The position numbers and the translations under genes are program-made. Below, piece by piece: positions 44,618-54,018 of a stretch of DNA of 64,000 nt (position 1 is its first letter; each line of letters begins with the position of its first letter). The notes beneath the pieces were generated by a model that saw only the letters and a list, made by a program, of their open reading frames with translations, had not been told where the DNA came from and searched no databases. The stretch comes from Microbulbifer sp. A4B17 (GTDB taxonomy: Bacteria; Pseudomonadota; Gammaproteobacteria; Pseudomonadales; Cellvibrionaceae), in the NCBI RefSeq assembly GCF_003076275.1, contig NZ_CP029064.1, positions 4,931,501 to 4,995,500 on the forward strand, given 5' to 3'.

Positions 44618-46822
44618 TTAAAGCGGCTGCAACTTGGCCATTGAAAGTATCAGCCTCTTGTCGCCAACATCGTCAAAATTAACCAGCACCCGCATTCGAG
44701 GACCCGTTCCCTCAAACTCAATGACAGTTCCTTCACCAAACTTGGCATGGTCCACTCGCCCTCCCAGAACCAGCGGGGGCAAATCATCGAAGTCTGGCGC
44801 CGGGTCGGAAAACTGGCCTACCTTGCCGTAGTCCGCCTGATAGAGAGGGCGGGAAATTTCGGTCTTCAGGCGCACTTCTTGTACAAACTTGGACGGAATT
44901 TCGCCGATAAAGCGGGAAGGGCTGTTATAGGTTTCGCTGCCAAACAGACGCCGGTTTTCCGCGTAGGTAATGTATAGCTTGCGCATGGCGCGGGTGATAC
45001 CCACGTAGCAGAGGCGTCTCTCCTCCTCCATGCGGCCGGGCTCCTGCGCCGACATCTTGTGGGGGAACAGGTTTTCTTCCACACCCGCCATAAATACCAG
45101 GGGAAACTCCAGACCTTTGGCGGAGTGCAGGGTCATCAGCTGGACGGCATCCTCAAACTCATCCGCCTGGCCTTCACCGGCATCAAGGGCAGCGCTGTCG
45201 AGGAACTGGTTAAGAAGGGGAATTTCCTCCTCATCTTCCTCTCCCTCGGGCAGGCCTGCACCGGTAAAGCCGCGACAGGCAGTGACCAGTTCCTGCAAGT
45301 TCTCCACCCGTGTTTGGCCTTTCTCGCCTTTCTCTTTGCCGTGAAACTCCAGCAAACCGCTGTTTTCGATCACATCCTCAGCAATAGCATCCAACTCTTT
45401 ATCTTCTGCATTCGCTGCCAGCTGGTTAATCAGGTCCAGGAAGCTCTGCAGGGCATTGCCGGCGCGAGCAGCCAATACCCGTTGCTGCAACATCAGCTTG
45501 GCCGCCTGCCACAGGGAGCAGCCCTGCTCCCGGGCATAAGAACGCACCATCTCTACAGTGCGCGCACCGATGCCACGGGTGGGCGTATTCACCACTCGTT
45601 CAAACGCAGTATCATCATCGCGGTTGGTAATCAGGCGTAAATAAGACAGGGCATTCTTGATTTCCAGGCGCTCGTAGAAGCGCTGGCCGCCATAGATACG
45701 GTAGGGCACCTGCTCGCGCAAAAGCCCCTCTTCAAGTACCCGGGATTGGGCATTGGAGCGGTAGAGGATAGCGATGCTGTCGCGGCGATTACCGTCGCGC
45801 ACCCAGTCATTGATGCGCTCGACAATAAAGCGCGATTCATCCTGTTCGTTGTAGGCCGCGTAGACGGCGATGGGCTCACCCTCTTCGCCCTTGGTCCACA
45901 ACTCCTTGCCCAAGCGACCACTGTTATTAGCGATCACCGCATTAGCCGCGTTCAGAATGGTGGAGGTGGATCTGTAGTTCTGCTCCAGTCGCACCGTCTG
46001 CACTTCTCGTAAATCTGTGGAAAAGTGCTGGATATTCTCGATCTTGGCACCGCGCCAGCCGTAGATGGACTGGTCATCGTCACCCACGGCGGTGATATGG
46101 CACTGCTCACCGGCAAGTAGGCGCAGCCAGGCATATTGAATCGTGTTGGTATCCTGGAACTCATCCACCAGGATATGGGGGAAGCGCCGTCGGTAGTGGG
46201 CCAGAATAGCGTCGTTATTCAGCCAGAGCTCGTGGGCGCGTAGCAGCAGCTCACCGAAATCCACCAATCCACCGCGCTGACAGGCCTCTTCATAGGCGAA
46301 GTAGATTCGCACCATGGTCTGCAACCAGGGATCGGCGCCGGCATTGATATATTGCGGACGCAGACCTTCATCTTTCTGCGCGCCAATCCACCACTGGGTT
46401 TCACGCGGTGACCACTTCTTATCATCCAGCCCCAGATCTGCCTGTATCCGCTTGATCAGGCGAAGCTGGTCATCGGAATCCAGAATCTGGAAATTCTGCG
46501 GCAACTTGGCTTCTTGCCAGTGAGCCCTGAGCAGGCGGTGAGCCAGGCCGTGGAAGGTGCCCACCCACATGCCAAAGGTATTCACCCCCAGCAGCTCTTC
46601 GATACGGGCGCGCATCTCGCGGGCCGCCTTGTTGGTAAAGGTTACCGCCATAATGGAGTAGGGCGAGGCGCCCTCCACCTGCATCAGCCAGGCGATGCGG
46701 TGTACCAGCACCCGGGTCTTGCCCGAGCCGGCACCGGCCAGAACCAATTGATTGCCGGGCGCGGCAGCTACTGCTTCGCGCTGGGCGTCGTTGAGGGGGT
46801 CTAAAATCTGAGATACGTCCAT
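44618..46822 (-). CDS. uvrD: DNA helicase II UvrD
   Basis: 3'-to-5' helicase of nucleotide excision and mismatch repair. I start at ATG 46822 (MDVSQILDPLNDAQREAV), giving 734 residues (E. coli 720); the frame stays open a further 82 codons but that part is not conserved. Superfamily 1 motifs are visible: Q motif LNDAQREAV, Walker A AGAGSGKT, ILVDEFQDTN, TAVGDDDQSIYGWRGA, RLEQNYRST, and VQLMTLHSAKGLEFP. The C-terminal Tudor-like region that binds RNA polymerase is present (GGRVDHAKFGEGTVIEFEG). A LexA box lies 35 bases upstream. It diverges from hexR. Confidence 0.96.
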   Translation of the reverse strand: MDVSQILDPLNDAQREAVAAAPGNQLVLAGAGSGKTRVLVHRIAWLMQVEGASPYSIMAVTFTNKAAREMRARIEELLGVNTFGMWVGTFHGLAHRLLRAHWQEAKLPQNFQILDSDDQLRLIKRIQADLGLDDKKWSPRETQWWIGAQKDEGLRPQYINAGADPWLQTMVRIYFAYEEACQRGGLVDFGELLLRAHELWLNNDAILAHYRRRFPHILVDEFQDTNTIQYAWLRLLAGEQCHITAVGDDDQSIYGWRGAKIENIQHFSTDLREVQTVRLEQNYRSTSTILNAANAVIANNSGRLGKELWTKGEEGEPIAVYAAYNEQDESRFIVERINDWVRDGNRRDSIAILYRSNAQSRVLEEGLLREQVPYRIYGGQRFYERLEIKNALSYLRLITNRDDDTAFERVVNTPTRGIGARTVEMVRSYAREQGCSLWQAAKLMLQQRVLAARAGNALQSFLDLINQLAANAEDKELDAIAEDVIENSGLLEFHGKEKGEKGQTRVENLQELVTACRGFTGAGLPEGEEDEEEIPLLNQFLDSAALDAGEGQADEFEDAVQLMTLHSAKGLEFPLVFMAGVEENLFPHKMSAQEPGRMEEERRLCYVGITRAMRKLYITYAENRRLFGSETYNSPSRFIGEIPSKFVQEVRLKTEISRPLYQADYGKVGQFSDPAPDFDDLPPLVLGGRVDHAKFGEGTVIEFEGTGPRMRVLVNFDDVGDKRLILSMAKLQPL

Positions 46823-46856
46823 GGGCGAAGATTGTACCAGAGCTGATGCACAAGAC

Positions 46857-46872
46857 CTGTGTAAATAAACAG
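46857..46872 (-). promoter_or_regulatory. LexA (SOS) box upstream of uvrD
   Basis: CTGTGTAAATAAACAG fits the CTGT-N8-ACAG consensus of gammaproteobacterial LexA sites exactly in both half-sites, with an AT-rich centre. It lies 35 bases before the uvrD start. uvrD is a known SOS gene in E. coli. Confidence 0.82.
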
Positions 46873-46961
46873 GATTTTGCCCTGCCTGACAATGTAATGT
46901 CGCTCGCCAGCGGAGGGCACAGCAGCTAAACTGCGCCAACTGGCATAGAGAAGGAAGTCCT

Positions 46962-47816
46962 GTGAAACCGGCGGAAGTAACGCAACGAATCAGTGAACAA
47001 CTGTCATCCATGCGCAAATCAGAGCGCAAGGTGGCGGAGTATATTCTCGCCAACCCCGATGAAATCATTCATATGCGTATCGTCGACCTGGCCACTGAAG
47101 CCCAGGTGAGTGAACCTACTGTGGTGCGCTTTTGTCGCGCCGTGGGCTGCTCCGGATTCCAGGAGTTCAAGCTGAACCTGGCGCAGCAGCTGGCTTCCAG
47201 CCCCAGCTTTGGCCAGATTGCGGTTACGGAAACGGACACCATTGCCGAGTACAAGCGCAAGGTTTTCGACTCCACGGTGGATACCCTGCTGAAAGTTCGC
47301 GATAGAATTGACGACCGCGCCCTTGAGGCCGCAGTCACGGCAATGGCCGCCTCCAAGCGGGTGGAATTCTTCGGTTTTGGTGCCTCCGGTGCTGTCGCCG
47401 CCGATGCCCAGCACAAGTTCTTCCGCCTGCAACTGGCCACCGCCGCCCACTCGGACCACCACATCCAGAATATGTCGGCCATGTCCATGCAACCGGGAGA
47501 CGTAGTCGTGGCTATCTCCCAGAGCGGTCGCACCAAGGCGCTGCTTCGCTCCATGAGCATGGCAAAAGAGCAAGGTGCTCTGGTGGTTGGCCTGGCGCCC
47601 AGCGGCTCGCCGGTGGCACAACAAGCCAGCATCCCCCTGGAAGTGGATGTGGAAGAAGATATCGAGATCTACACACCGCTGTCCTCACGCATTGCTCACC
47701 TGGTGGTGATTGATGTGCTCGCCATCGGTGTAGCCCAGCGCAAAGGCCCTCAGCTACAGGAGCACCTGTTGAAACTGAAGCAGGGACTGTACACATTGCG
47801 GGAAGACAAGCACTAA
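46962..47816 (+). CDS. hexR: RpiR-family regulator HexR
   Basis: Repressor of central carbon genes (Entner-Doudoroff, glyceraldehyde phosphate metabolism) whose DNA binding is relieved by 2-keto-3-deoxy-6-phosphogluconate in Pseudomonas and Shewanella. The 284-residue protein has an N-terminal RpiR helix-turn-helix (about 1-77; LRKSERKVAEYIL-like, then ATEAQVSEPTVVRFCRAVGC) and a SIS sugar-phosphate domain (about 120-260; FFGFGASGAVAADAQHKF, VVVAISQSGRTKALL). The length and VVRFCRAVGCSGFQEFKL favour HexR. Start GTG 46962 follows AAGGA. It is not beside zwf or edd here, and I saw no HexR site nearby. Confidence 0.88.
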   Translation: MKPAEVTQRISEQLSSMRKSERKVAEYILANPDEIIHMRIVDLATEAQVSEPTVVRFCRAVGCSGFQEFKLNLAQQLASSPSFGQIAVTETDTIAEYKRKVFDSTVDTLLKVRDRIDDRALEAAVTAMAASKRVEFFGFGASGAVAADAQHKFFRLQLATAAHSDHHIQNMSAMSMQPGDVVVAISQSGRTKALLRSMSMAKEQGALVVGLAPSGSPVAQQASIPLEVDVEEDIEIYTPLSSRIAHLVVIDVLAIGVAQRKGPQLQEHLLKLKQGLYTLREDKH

Positions 47817-47930
47817 ACTCCCACTTATCCAAGGTGGGCACTGGATAGTTGCCCGCCCGTCTCCACCATAGCCTTTTCCCGCCAATTGCGTTTTCGGGGA
47901 GATCCCTCCAGGCTGTACCAGAGCAACAAG

Positions 47931-49190
47931 ATGACATCCACCGCTTCGACCACGGAAGACAAAGCACCGCGCTGGCTGGTGGTGTGGCTTGCCGCCCTCG
48001 TTTCCCTGACACCTTTTTCGATCGATAGCTACCTGCCCGCAATTCCGTCGATGGCTGCAGCCCTGGATACAGAAGTTGAGCGGGTGCAGTACTCGGTATC
48101 CAGCTTCCTGCTGGGCTTTGCCCTCGGGCAGCTGTTTGGCGGGCCGCTATCGGATCGCTGGGGGAGGCGTTTGGTAGGAACTATCGGCCTCAGCATTTAT
48201 ATGGTCAGCTCCCTGTTGGTCCTGTTTACCGATCATGTAGACCAACTGATTATCCTGCGCTTTTTCCAGGCGGTCGGCGGCGGCTTTGCCACAGTGATCT
48301 GCGCCGCCATAGTGCGCGACCTGCACAGTGGCCGTGAAGCGGCAAAAATAATTTCCTTGATCAGCACCATCATGCTCATTGCACCGCTGATCGCCCCGGT
48401 GATCGGTTCTGCATTGCTAGCCGTGGGCGGCTGGCAGAGTATTTTCGTCTTTTTGTTACTGTACGCTCTGGCAATGCTCGTATTAGTGCAGCTGCTACTG
48501 CCGGAGACCGTCTCCCGCTTTACCCGAGCGCGCCGTCAGTTAATGCCGCTAAAGTCTCTCGTAGGCAGCTACGGCCAGGTTTTGCGCAACCCCCGCGCGA
48601 TTGGGTTCCTGATTGCACAGGCCTGTGTCAGCGGTTCGATGTTTATCTACATCACCACCGCGCCCTTTGTGTTTATGGATTATTTCGGTGTTAGCGCGAA
48701 TCAGTTTCCGCTGTTTTTCGGTATCTGCGTGCTCGGACTAATCTTTATGGTTCAGGTGAATATCCGCCTGCTGAACTTTTTCGAGCCGCGCAATATCCTC
48801 TTGGCGGGTATTGCCTTGCAGTTATTGGGGTGCGGACTGTTAGTTCTGGGTACCATGACCGGGGTTAAAGAGTTAACCCTGTGGATGATTCCACTGGTTT
48901 TGGTAATGAGTTCCATCGGAATTACCGGGCCCAACGCCGCCGCCTGTTACCTGGAGTTTTTCCCGAAAATCAGTGGCAGCGCTAATGCACTCTATGGCGC
49001 CACCATATTTATCACAGGGGGTATATTGGGTGGACTGGTAAGCAGCCTGCATACAGGAACCCTGACACCTATTGCAGGATCAATGGCAGGTTGTGCCTTT
49101 GTGGCACTGCTATCCGCACTTTTCCTGGCCAGGGCACGCAAACCGATAGAATCAGATATACCGGCTAGCCGGAGGTTTACCCCACGTTAA
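47931..49190 (+). CDS. Bcr/CflA family multidrug exporter (MFS)
   Basis: A 419-residue 12-helix major facilitator drug/proton antiporter. The start of the fold reads LTPFSIDSYLPAIPSMAAAL (the D-x-Y-L-P motif of the Bcr/CflA/DHA1 group), and motif A is GQLFGGPLSDRWGRR between helices 2 and 3. RFFQAVGGGFATVICAAIVRD carries the helix 4 arginine, and APLIAPVIGSALL is motif C. I prefer ATG 47931; the frame opens at TTG 47886 but the extra residues are not conserved. The ribosome site is weak. The substrate (bicyclomycin, sulfonamide, others) cannot be assigned. It converges on the glutathione transferase gene, 11 bases apart. Confidence 0.9.
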   Translation: MTSTASTTEDKAPRWLVVWLAALVSLTPFSIDSYLPAIPSMAAALDTEVERVQYSVSSFLLGFALGQLFGGPLSDRWGRRLVGTIGLSIYMVSSLLVLFTDHVDQLIILRFFQAVGGGFATVICAAIVRDLHSGREAAKIISLISTIMLIAPLIAPVIGSALLAVGGWQSIFVFLLLYALAMLVLVQLLLPETVSRFTRARRQLMPLKSLVGSYGQVLRNPRAIGFLIAQACVSGSMFIYITTAPFVFMDYFGVSANQFPLFFGICVLGLIFMVQVNIRLLNFFEPRNILLAGIALQLLGCGLLVLGTMTGVKELTLWMIPLVLVMSSIGITGPNAAACYLEFFPKISGSANALYGATIFITGGILGGLVSSLHTGTLTPIAGSMAGCAFVALLSALFLARARKPIESDIPASRRFTPR

Positions 49191-49201
49191 TTGAGGCTTT
49201 T

Positions 49202-49807
49202 TTATACAGCTTCCAACCCCTCTTCTTGAAGGGCCCGCTGTACTGCTGGCCGCTCTTCCATGCGCTTCTGGAAAGCCTGAAGCTGGGGCCAACGTGACAT
49301 ATCAAACTGCTGAAGCTTCAACCACCGCGAAAGCACATACAAGTAAGCATCGGCAACGCAGAAACTGTCCCCCATTAAATAGTCCTTATTCAGGCACCCC
49401 TCGATATAATCAAACCAGTGGATTAGCCGCTCCCTGGAGTACTCTTGTTCCTTCTCTGTACCATTCCAGAAAAGTGGTCTGAATAATTTATGGACCTCTG
49501 CGCTGAGAAAATTCAGCCACTCCAAGACCCGGTAGTGGGCCAGGGTACCCACCGCTGGCGCTAACTGTGCATCGGGTTTTTGCTCCGCCAGAAACTGAAC
49601 AATCGCAGGACCTTCAGTAAGCACTTCACCCCCCTCAAGTTGCAGTGCGGGTACATATCCTTTTGGGTTTATCCTTGTGAAGTCGTCGCCGTTTCCCAGC
49701 TCGTGGTTTTTTAAATTGACCTTCTGCAGTTCCAGATCAATACCCGCCTCACAAGCGACTATATGAGGTGATAGAGAACACACACCCGGTGCATAAAAGA
49801 GCTTCAT
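49202..49807 (-). CDS. Glutathione S-transferase (beta class)
   Basis: A 201-residue cytosolic transferase. The N-terminal thioredoxin-like domain has MKLFYAPGVCSLSPHIVACE with Cys10, the catalytic residue of beta-class enzymes, and the cis-proline motif GYVPAL with EGPAIVQFLAE for glutathione binding. The C-terminal helical domain ends in WPQLQAFQKRMEERPAVQRAL with a typical N-capping box (SFCVADAYLYVL). The length is the usual 200. Role: detoxification or redox (inference). Confidence 0.93.
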   Translation of the reverse strand: MKLFYAPGVCSLSPHIVACEAGIDLELQKVNLKNHELGNGDDFTRINPKGYVPALQLEGGEVLTEGPAIVQFLAEQKPDAQLAPAVGTLAHYRVLEWLNFLSAEVHKLFRPLFWNGTEKEQEYSRERLIHWFDYIEGCLNKDYLMGDSFCVADAYLYVLSRWLKLQQFDMSRWPQLQAFQKRMEERPAVQRALQEEGLEAV

Positions 49808-49922
49808 GGTGATCCCCTGGGGTAATAGCCCATTTCTCAGCAGTATAGGCGCAGATTAGTTTTTCCCGACAACACCTCAAGTGCTACAGATTTAACACCC
49901 TTAATCCCGCTGATGCAGAAAT

Positions 49923-50318
49923 CTATTTACCGCGAATCCAATGATCCAGACTGAAGCGACCGGCACCGGCACAGGTGAGAATCAGGAAACCACCGGCAAT
50001 AGTGATGTTTTTCATAAAGTTGGTCATCTCAGCCGCATCACCCGGGGCCAGGTGTATCAGAAAAGCTGAGGCAAGGCAGAAAAGGAAGAGGATAAAAGCT
50101 GAGATTCGGGTGAATATCCCCAGTAGAACTGCGAGCCCGCCCACCAGCTCTACTACGATCACCAGTGGCAGAATGAAACCGGGTATGCCCATGGACACCA
50201 TGAAGTCTTCTGTCATTTCGTAGCCGCCAATTTTATTCCAGCCAGCACGAATAAAGATAAGCGACATCAGAACCCGGCCAACCAGCTTTGAGGTGTCGCA
50301 CAATATCGGATGATTCAC
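49923..50318 (-). CDS. DoxX family membrane protein
   Basis: A 131-residue protein with four predicted helices (about 15-30, 50-70, 73-93, 105-122). LVGRVLMSLIFIRAGWNKIGG is the DoxX N-terminal signature; PLVIVVELVGGLAVLLGIFTR and NFMKNITIAGGFLIL follow in order. GTG 50318 has GAGG eight bases upstream; another GTG lies two codons earlier. Some members support quinone oxidation or sulfur metabolism and oxidative stress resistance, but function here is unknown. It is a single gene. Confidence 0.88.
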   Translation of the reverse strand: MNHPILCDTSKLVGRVLMSLIFIRAGWNKIGGYEMTEDFMVSMGIPGFILPLVIVVELVGGLAVLLGIFTRISAFILFLFCLASAFLIHLAPGDAAEMTNFMKNITIAGGFLILTCAGAGRFSLDHWIRGK

Positions 50319-50841
50319 TACCACTTCCTCGATCTACATTGCGCATTGATGGGTATGGACTCACAAATAGTGTAGACACTGTCGCAGCATTTCCTGGTGT
50401 CGACCGAGGCTTCCTTTACCCCTAAAAGGTCAAAAGCTCCTTTTGGCGCAATAATCATCCTTTTATTTTTAATTACATGTGGAACTGTACTAACAGGCTG
50501 CGGAAAAGTAACGAAATGATATTTAAAAAGCTAAGGCATTTATGAGCTTTTTGTGGGGAGAGGGATGAAATCCGCTTGAACGCAAAAATGAAAAATGCAG
50601 TTGTGTGGTGCTCATGAGCCGCTACAATTGCGCGCCCATATAGAGGGAGTTGGCCGCTTGTGCCCGCGTGGTCCGCCCCAGTGTAATCCTGTTGCCCCAT
50701 ATCCATCCCAAGGAAATTCGAGCAGCCTCTGCACGACTACAATAACGGCACGCTTACCACCATATAAATTGCCGCAGGGGCGCTCCCCGATACGGCGTTA
50801 AACCACCCGAGAATTTTTCAGCGCTGGAGTCCACACACGGC
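50319..50841. other. 523-base gap between the DoxX and antiporter genes
   Basis: I see no convincing gene. Short open frames on both strands have no ribosome sites or recognisable content. The sequence contains a small imperfect stem (CAAAAGCTCCTTTTG, about 50431-50445) and an AT-rich patch at 50459-50475. The last 40 bases should hold the antiporter promoter, but no hexamer pair stands out. Confidence 0.5.
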
Positions 50842-52143
50842 ATGGAAGTTTATTACACCTTTTGTTTTCTTGCCGCCGTATCAGTATTTCTGGGCTTCCT
50901 GAATCAATACGTATTGCGCGCTCAAAACACGATTGCCATTACTGCTGGCGCCCTGGCTTTGTCACTACTGGTCACCGCACTGGGTAAACTGGGGGTGGTG
51001 GAGCTGCGCACTTGGGCAGACCAGCTACTCCCTCTGCTCAACCTTGAGGATATCCTGCTTAAGGGAATGCTCGGGTTCCTTCTATTCGCCGGCAGCTTAC
51101 ATATCGACCTGCTGGAACTGCGCAACCAGAAACTCGAAATCGGTCTTCTCGCCATTGTCGGCACCCTGATTTCCACCTTTTTAGTGGGAGCACTGCTGTA
51201 CTGGTTCCTGATGCTGATCAATATGCCAGTGGCATTTGTTTACTGCCTGTTATTTGGTGCGCTGATTTCGCCTACCGACCCTATCGCCGTACTGGCAATT
51301 ATGAAAAACCTGAAGGCCCCGGAGCAGGTTTCTATCCAGGTGGAGGGTGAGTCCCTGTTTAACGATGGCTTCGGCATCGTAATTTTCGCGGTGATATACG
51401 CCCTCGCTTTCGAGGGCGGACAACCCACGGTGCCGGCAGTGGCAGAACTGTTCGCCGTTGAGGCTCTGGGAGGCATTCTGCTGGGACTGATCATTGGTGG
51501 TGTTTTCCACTGGGCCATTTGCTGCACCAATGATCACAGCCTGGAATTGATGCTGACCATGGTTATTCCCACCGCCGGTTTCTCCCTGGCCAATGTCCTC
51601 GGCGTCTCCGGTGCCTTGGCGATGGTGGTGAGCGGCATCATTATCGGCAACTTTACCCGCGAACGCGGCTTCTCCCGGGTGAGCCAGCACGAACTGGATA
51701 ATTTCTGGAGTATTACCGAAGACTTCCTCAACGGCTTGCTCTTCCTGTTGGTGGGACTGTTCCTGATCACCATTGACCTGCGCCCCTCCGACTACCTGCT
51801 GATGGCTGTGGGTATTGTGATTGTCCTCACCGCCCGGGTTTTCGCTGTGGGCATTCCCTTTCTGTATTTGAAGAGCCGCCGCAAGTACCACCCCTATACC
51901 AACCGGATTTTAATCTGGGGGGGACTGAAAGGGGGATTGGCGCTGGCGCTGGCGATGTCTATCCCCGCCGGTAGTGCCTTTGTGCAGGGTCAGGACCTGC
52001 GCTACCTGTGGGTGGTAATGACCTATGGCGTGGTGCTCTTTTCTATCGTCGTACAGGGCTCTACCATAGCGCCATTGATCCGTCGCAGCCGGGAATTTGC
52101 TGAACCGGAGCGCGACAAACCCCAGCAACAGACAGCCAAATAG
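50842..52143 (+). CDS. Cation:proton antiporter (NhaP/CPA1 type)
   Basis: A 433-residue polytopic membrane exchanger of Na+ or K+ for protons. About 12 helices. The CPA1 active-site region reads ALISPTDPIAVLAIMKNL (TDP motif) and VEGESLFNDGFGIVIFAVIY (E-S-L-F-N-D, the ND ion-binding residues). Later SGIIIGNFTRERGF and LIWGGLKGGLALALAMSIP are typical of the bacterial NhaP branch. There is no C-terminal regulatory domain. It is followed 13 bases later by a KefB-like gene, so the two are probably one transcript. Confidence 0.93.
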   Translation: MEVYYTFCFLAAVSVFLGFLNQYVLRAQNTIAITAGALALSLLVTALGKLGVVELRTWADQLLPLLNLEDILLKGMLGFLLFAGSLHIDLLELRNQKLEIGLLAIVGTLISTFLVGALLYWFLMLINMPVAFVYCLLFGALISPTDPIAVLAIMKNLKAPEQVSIQVEGESLFNDGFGIVIFAVIYALAFEGGQPTVPAVAELFAVEALGGILLGLIIGGVFHWAICCTNDHSLELMLTMVIPTAGFSLANVLGVSGALAMVVSGIIIGNFTRERGFSRVSQHELDNFWSITEDFLNGLLFLLVGLFLITIDLRPSDYLLMAVGIVIVLTARVFAVGIPFLYLKSRRKYHPYTNRILIWGGLKGGLALALAMSIPAGSAFVQGQDLRYLWVVMTYGVVLFSIVVQGSTIAPLIRRSREFAEPERDKPQQQTAK

Positions 52144-52156
52144 CGATAACGAACAA

Positions 52157-54013
52157 ATGGAACACTCCGGCTTCCTTATTGAGGCAGTAATATTTATGGC
52201 TGCCGCAGTGATTGCGGTGCCTATTGCCACCCGCCTGGGCCTTGGCTCAGTTCTCGGTTACTTACTCGCCGGTGTGGCCATAGGCCCCAGCGCCCTCGGC
52301 CTGGTCGGCGATGCCAGCGATGAAATGCACGTCGCAGAATTTGGTGTGGCGCTGATGCTGTTCCTGATCGGCCTGGAGCTGCAACCCAAGAAACTGTGGA
52401 AAATGCGCGGCGCTATCCTAGGCACCGGTAGCGCCCAGCTGCTTTTCTCCGCTGCGGCTATCGCCGGGCTGGTACTGGCTTTTTCCGGGATGGACTGGCG
52501 CTCATCGGTCGCGATCGGACTGATCCTGGCACTCTCCTCTACAGCGATTGTATTGCAGTCCCTCAGTGAGAAGGGCCTTCTCAAAAGCCAGGGCGGGCGG
52601 GCTGCGTTTGCGGTATTGCTGTTCCAGGATATCGCTGTTATTCCCATTCTCGCGCTATTGCCGCTACTGGCGGGTACTGCAGCCAGCCCCCACGAGAGCG
52701 GCTTGAGTGGCTGGTATTACGCATCGGCGGTTATCGGCACCATGCTGGCTTTCATTTTTGCCGGGCGTTATCTGCTAGGTCCCTTGCTACGCCTGATGGC
52801 AGGCAGTCAGGTGCGCGAGTTGTTTACCGTCAGCGCTCTGCTAATCGTATTTGCCGCAGCTGCGGTAATGACCTGGCTGGACCTGTCTCCGGCACTGGGT
52901 ACTTTCCTTGCCGGGGTACTGCTGGCCGAAAGCGAATTCCGACACGAACTGGAAGCGGACATACAGCCCTTCAAGGGCTTGCTTCTGGGCCTCTTCTTTA
53001 TCGCCGTGGGCGCCAGCCTTAATTTCTCCCTGATCGCAGATAATCCGCTGGTGCTAATCGGGTTGGCACTGGCGTTGGTACTGGTTAAATTTACCGTTCT
53101 TTTTGTACTGGCGCGCAGCTTGAGAATGTCGAAGGGGGAGGATTGGCTATTCGCCCTGTCGCTGGCGCAAGCCGGTGAATTCGGTTTTGTACTGGTGGCA
53201 TTCTCCACCCAGCTCCAAGTACTGAGTGCAGACATCGGCAACCTGCTTGTGGCACAAATTGCCCTGACCATGGCACTTACACCGGTGCTGCTGCTGGTCT
53301 ATGAGCAGTTTATCCAGCCTCGTTTTGTCGCCGGCCCCGAGGTCCCTGACAACCTGGATACCTCACCACCAGTGGATTCCGGCTCACCGGTAATCATTAT
53401 TGGCTATGGGCGCTTTGGGCAGATTGCCGGGCGACTTCTGAATGCCTGCGGTTTCAATACCACCCTGCTCGAACGCAATGCGGAGCAGTTGGATTTGGTA
53501 CGGCGTTATGGCATCAAGGCTTATTACGGAGACGCTTCACGGGAAGATTTACTGCGCGCCGCCGGAGCCCAGAATGCAAAGCTGGTTATCCTGACTTTGA
53601 GCGACCAGGCCGCCTGCCTGGAAATTGTGGCCCAGCTGCAAAAGCACTTCCCCAATGTGACTATCCTCGCCCGCGCCCGCAACCGAATGCACCAATATGC
53701 TTTGATGGAAGCCGGGGTGCGCTATATCTTCCGCGAAACGGTGGATTCGGCCCTGACCATTGGGGAAAAAGCACTGGAGTTATTGGGGCTCAGCCCAATA
53801 CAGGCGCGCCGCGCCGCGCTGAAGTTCAAGCAGCACGACCAGCGTATGCTGGAGGCGCTCTTTCCCTACTGGCGCGATGAGTCCCAGCATATTGCACAGA
53901 CCCGGATTTATCGCGAACAACTGCTGCAGGCATTGCAACAAGATCGCCGCGACAAGGATCTACACCTGGATCACTACTGGGAAGAAGCCAAGCCTGAGAT
54001 GGAAAAGCAGTAA
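52157..54013 (+). CDS. Monovalent cation:proton antiporter-2 with RCK domain (KefB/KefC-like)
   Basis: A 618-residue CPA2 transporter. The N-terminal membrane domain (about 1-385) has VLGYLLAGVAIGPSALGLV, LFLIGLELQPKKLW and SSTAIVLQSLSEKGLL followed by AVLLFQDIAVIPILALLPLL, all KefB/C strings, including the conserved Q-D in FQD. The RCK_N domain starts near 412 with VIIIGYGRFGQIAGRLL, an NAD-binding G-x-G-x-x-G, then LLERNAEQLDLVRRYGIKAY and YGDASREDLL. I use ATG 52157; the frame opens within the preceding gene at 52097. E. coli KefB is 601 residues and is gated by glutathione adducts; no kefG-like partner gene is adjacent here. Confidence 0.94.
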   Translation: MEHSGFLIEAVIFMAAAVIAVPIATRLGLGSVLGYLLAGVAIGPSALGLVGDASDEMHVAEFGVALMLFLIGLELQPKKLWKMRGAILGTGSAQLLFSAAAIAGLVLAFSGMDWRSSVAIGLILALSSTAIVLQSLSEKGLLKSQGGRAAFAVLLFQDIAVIPILALLPLLAGTAASPHESGLSGWYYASAVIGTMLAFIFAGRYLLGPLLRLMAGSQVRELFTVSALLIVFAAAAVMTWLDLSPALGTFLAGVLLAESEFRHELEADIQPFKGLLLGLFFIAVGASLNFSLIADNPLVLIGLALALVLVKFTVLFVLARSLRMSKGEDWLFALSLAQAGEFGFVLVAFSTQLQVLSADIGNLLVAQIALTMALTPVLLLVYEQFIQPRFVAGPEVPDNLDTSPPVDSGSPVIIIGYGRFGQIAGRLLNACGFNTTLLERNAEQLDLVRRYGIKAYYGDASREDLLRAAGAQNAKLVILTLSDQAACLEIVAQLQKHFPNVTILARARNRMHQYALMEAGVRYIFRETVDSALTIGEKALELLGLSPIQARRAALKFKQHDQRMLEALFPYWRDESQHIAQTRIYREQLLQALQQDRRDKDLHLDHYWEEAKPEMEKQ

Positions 54014-54018
54014 CCCGT

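Noticed and set aside
46823..47068. 82-residue N-terminal extension of uvrD
   Set aside because: Not conserved in UvrD, overlaps the LexA box and the hexR start; ATG 46822 gives the standard N-terminus.
50473..50801. Short open frames on both strands in the gap before the NhaP-like gene
   Set aside because: No ribosome sites and no coherent protein features; they overlap each other.
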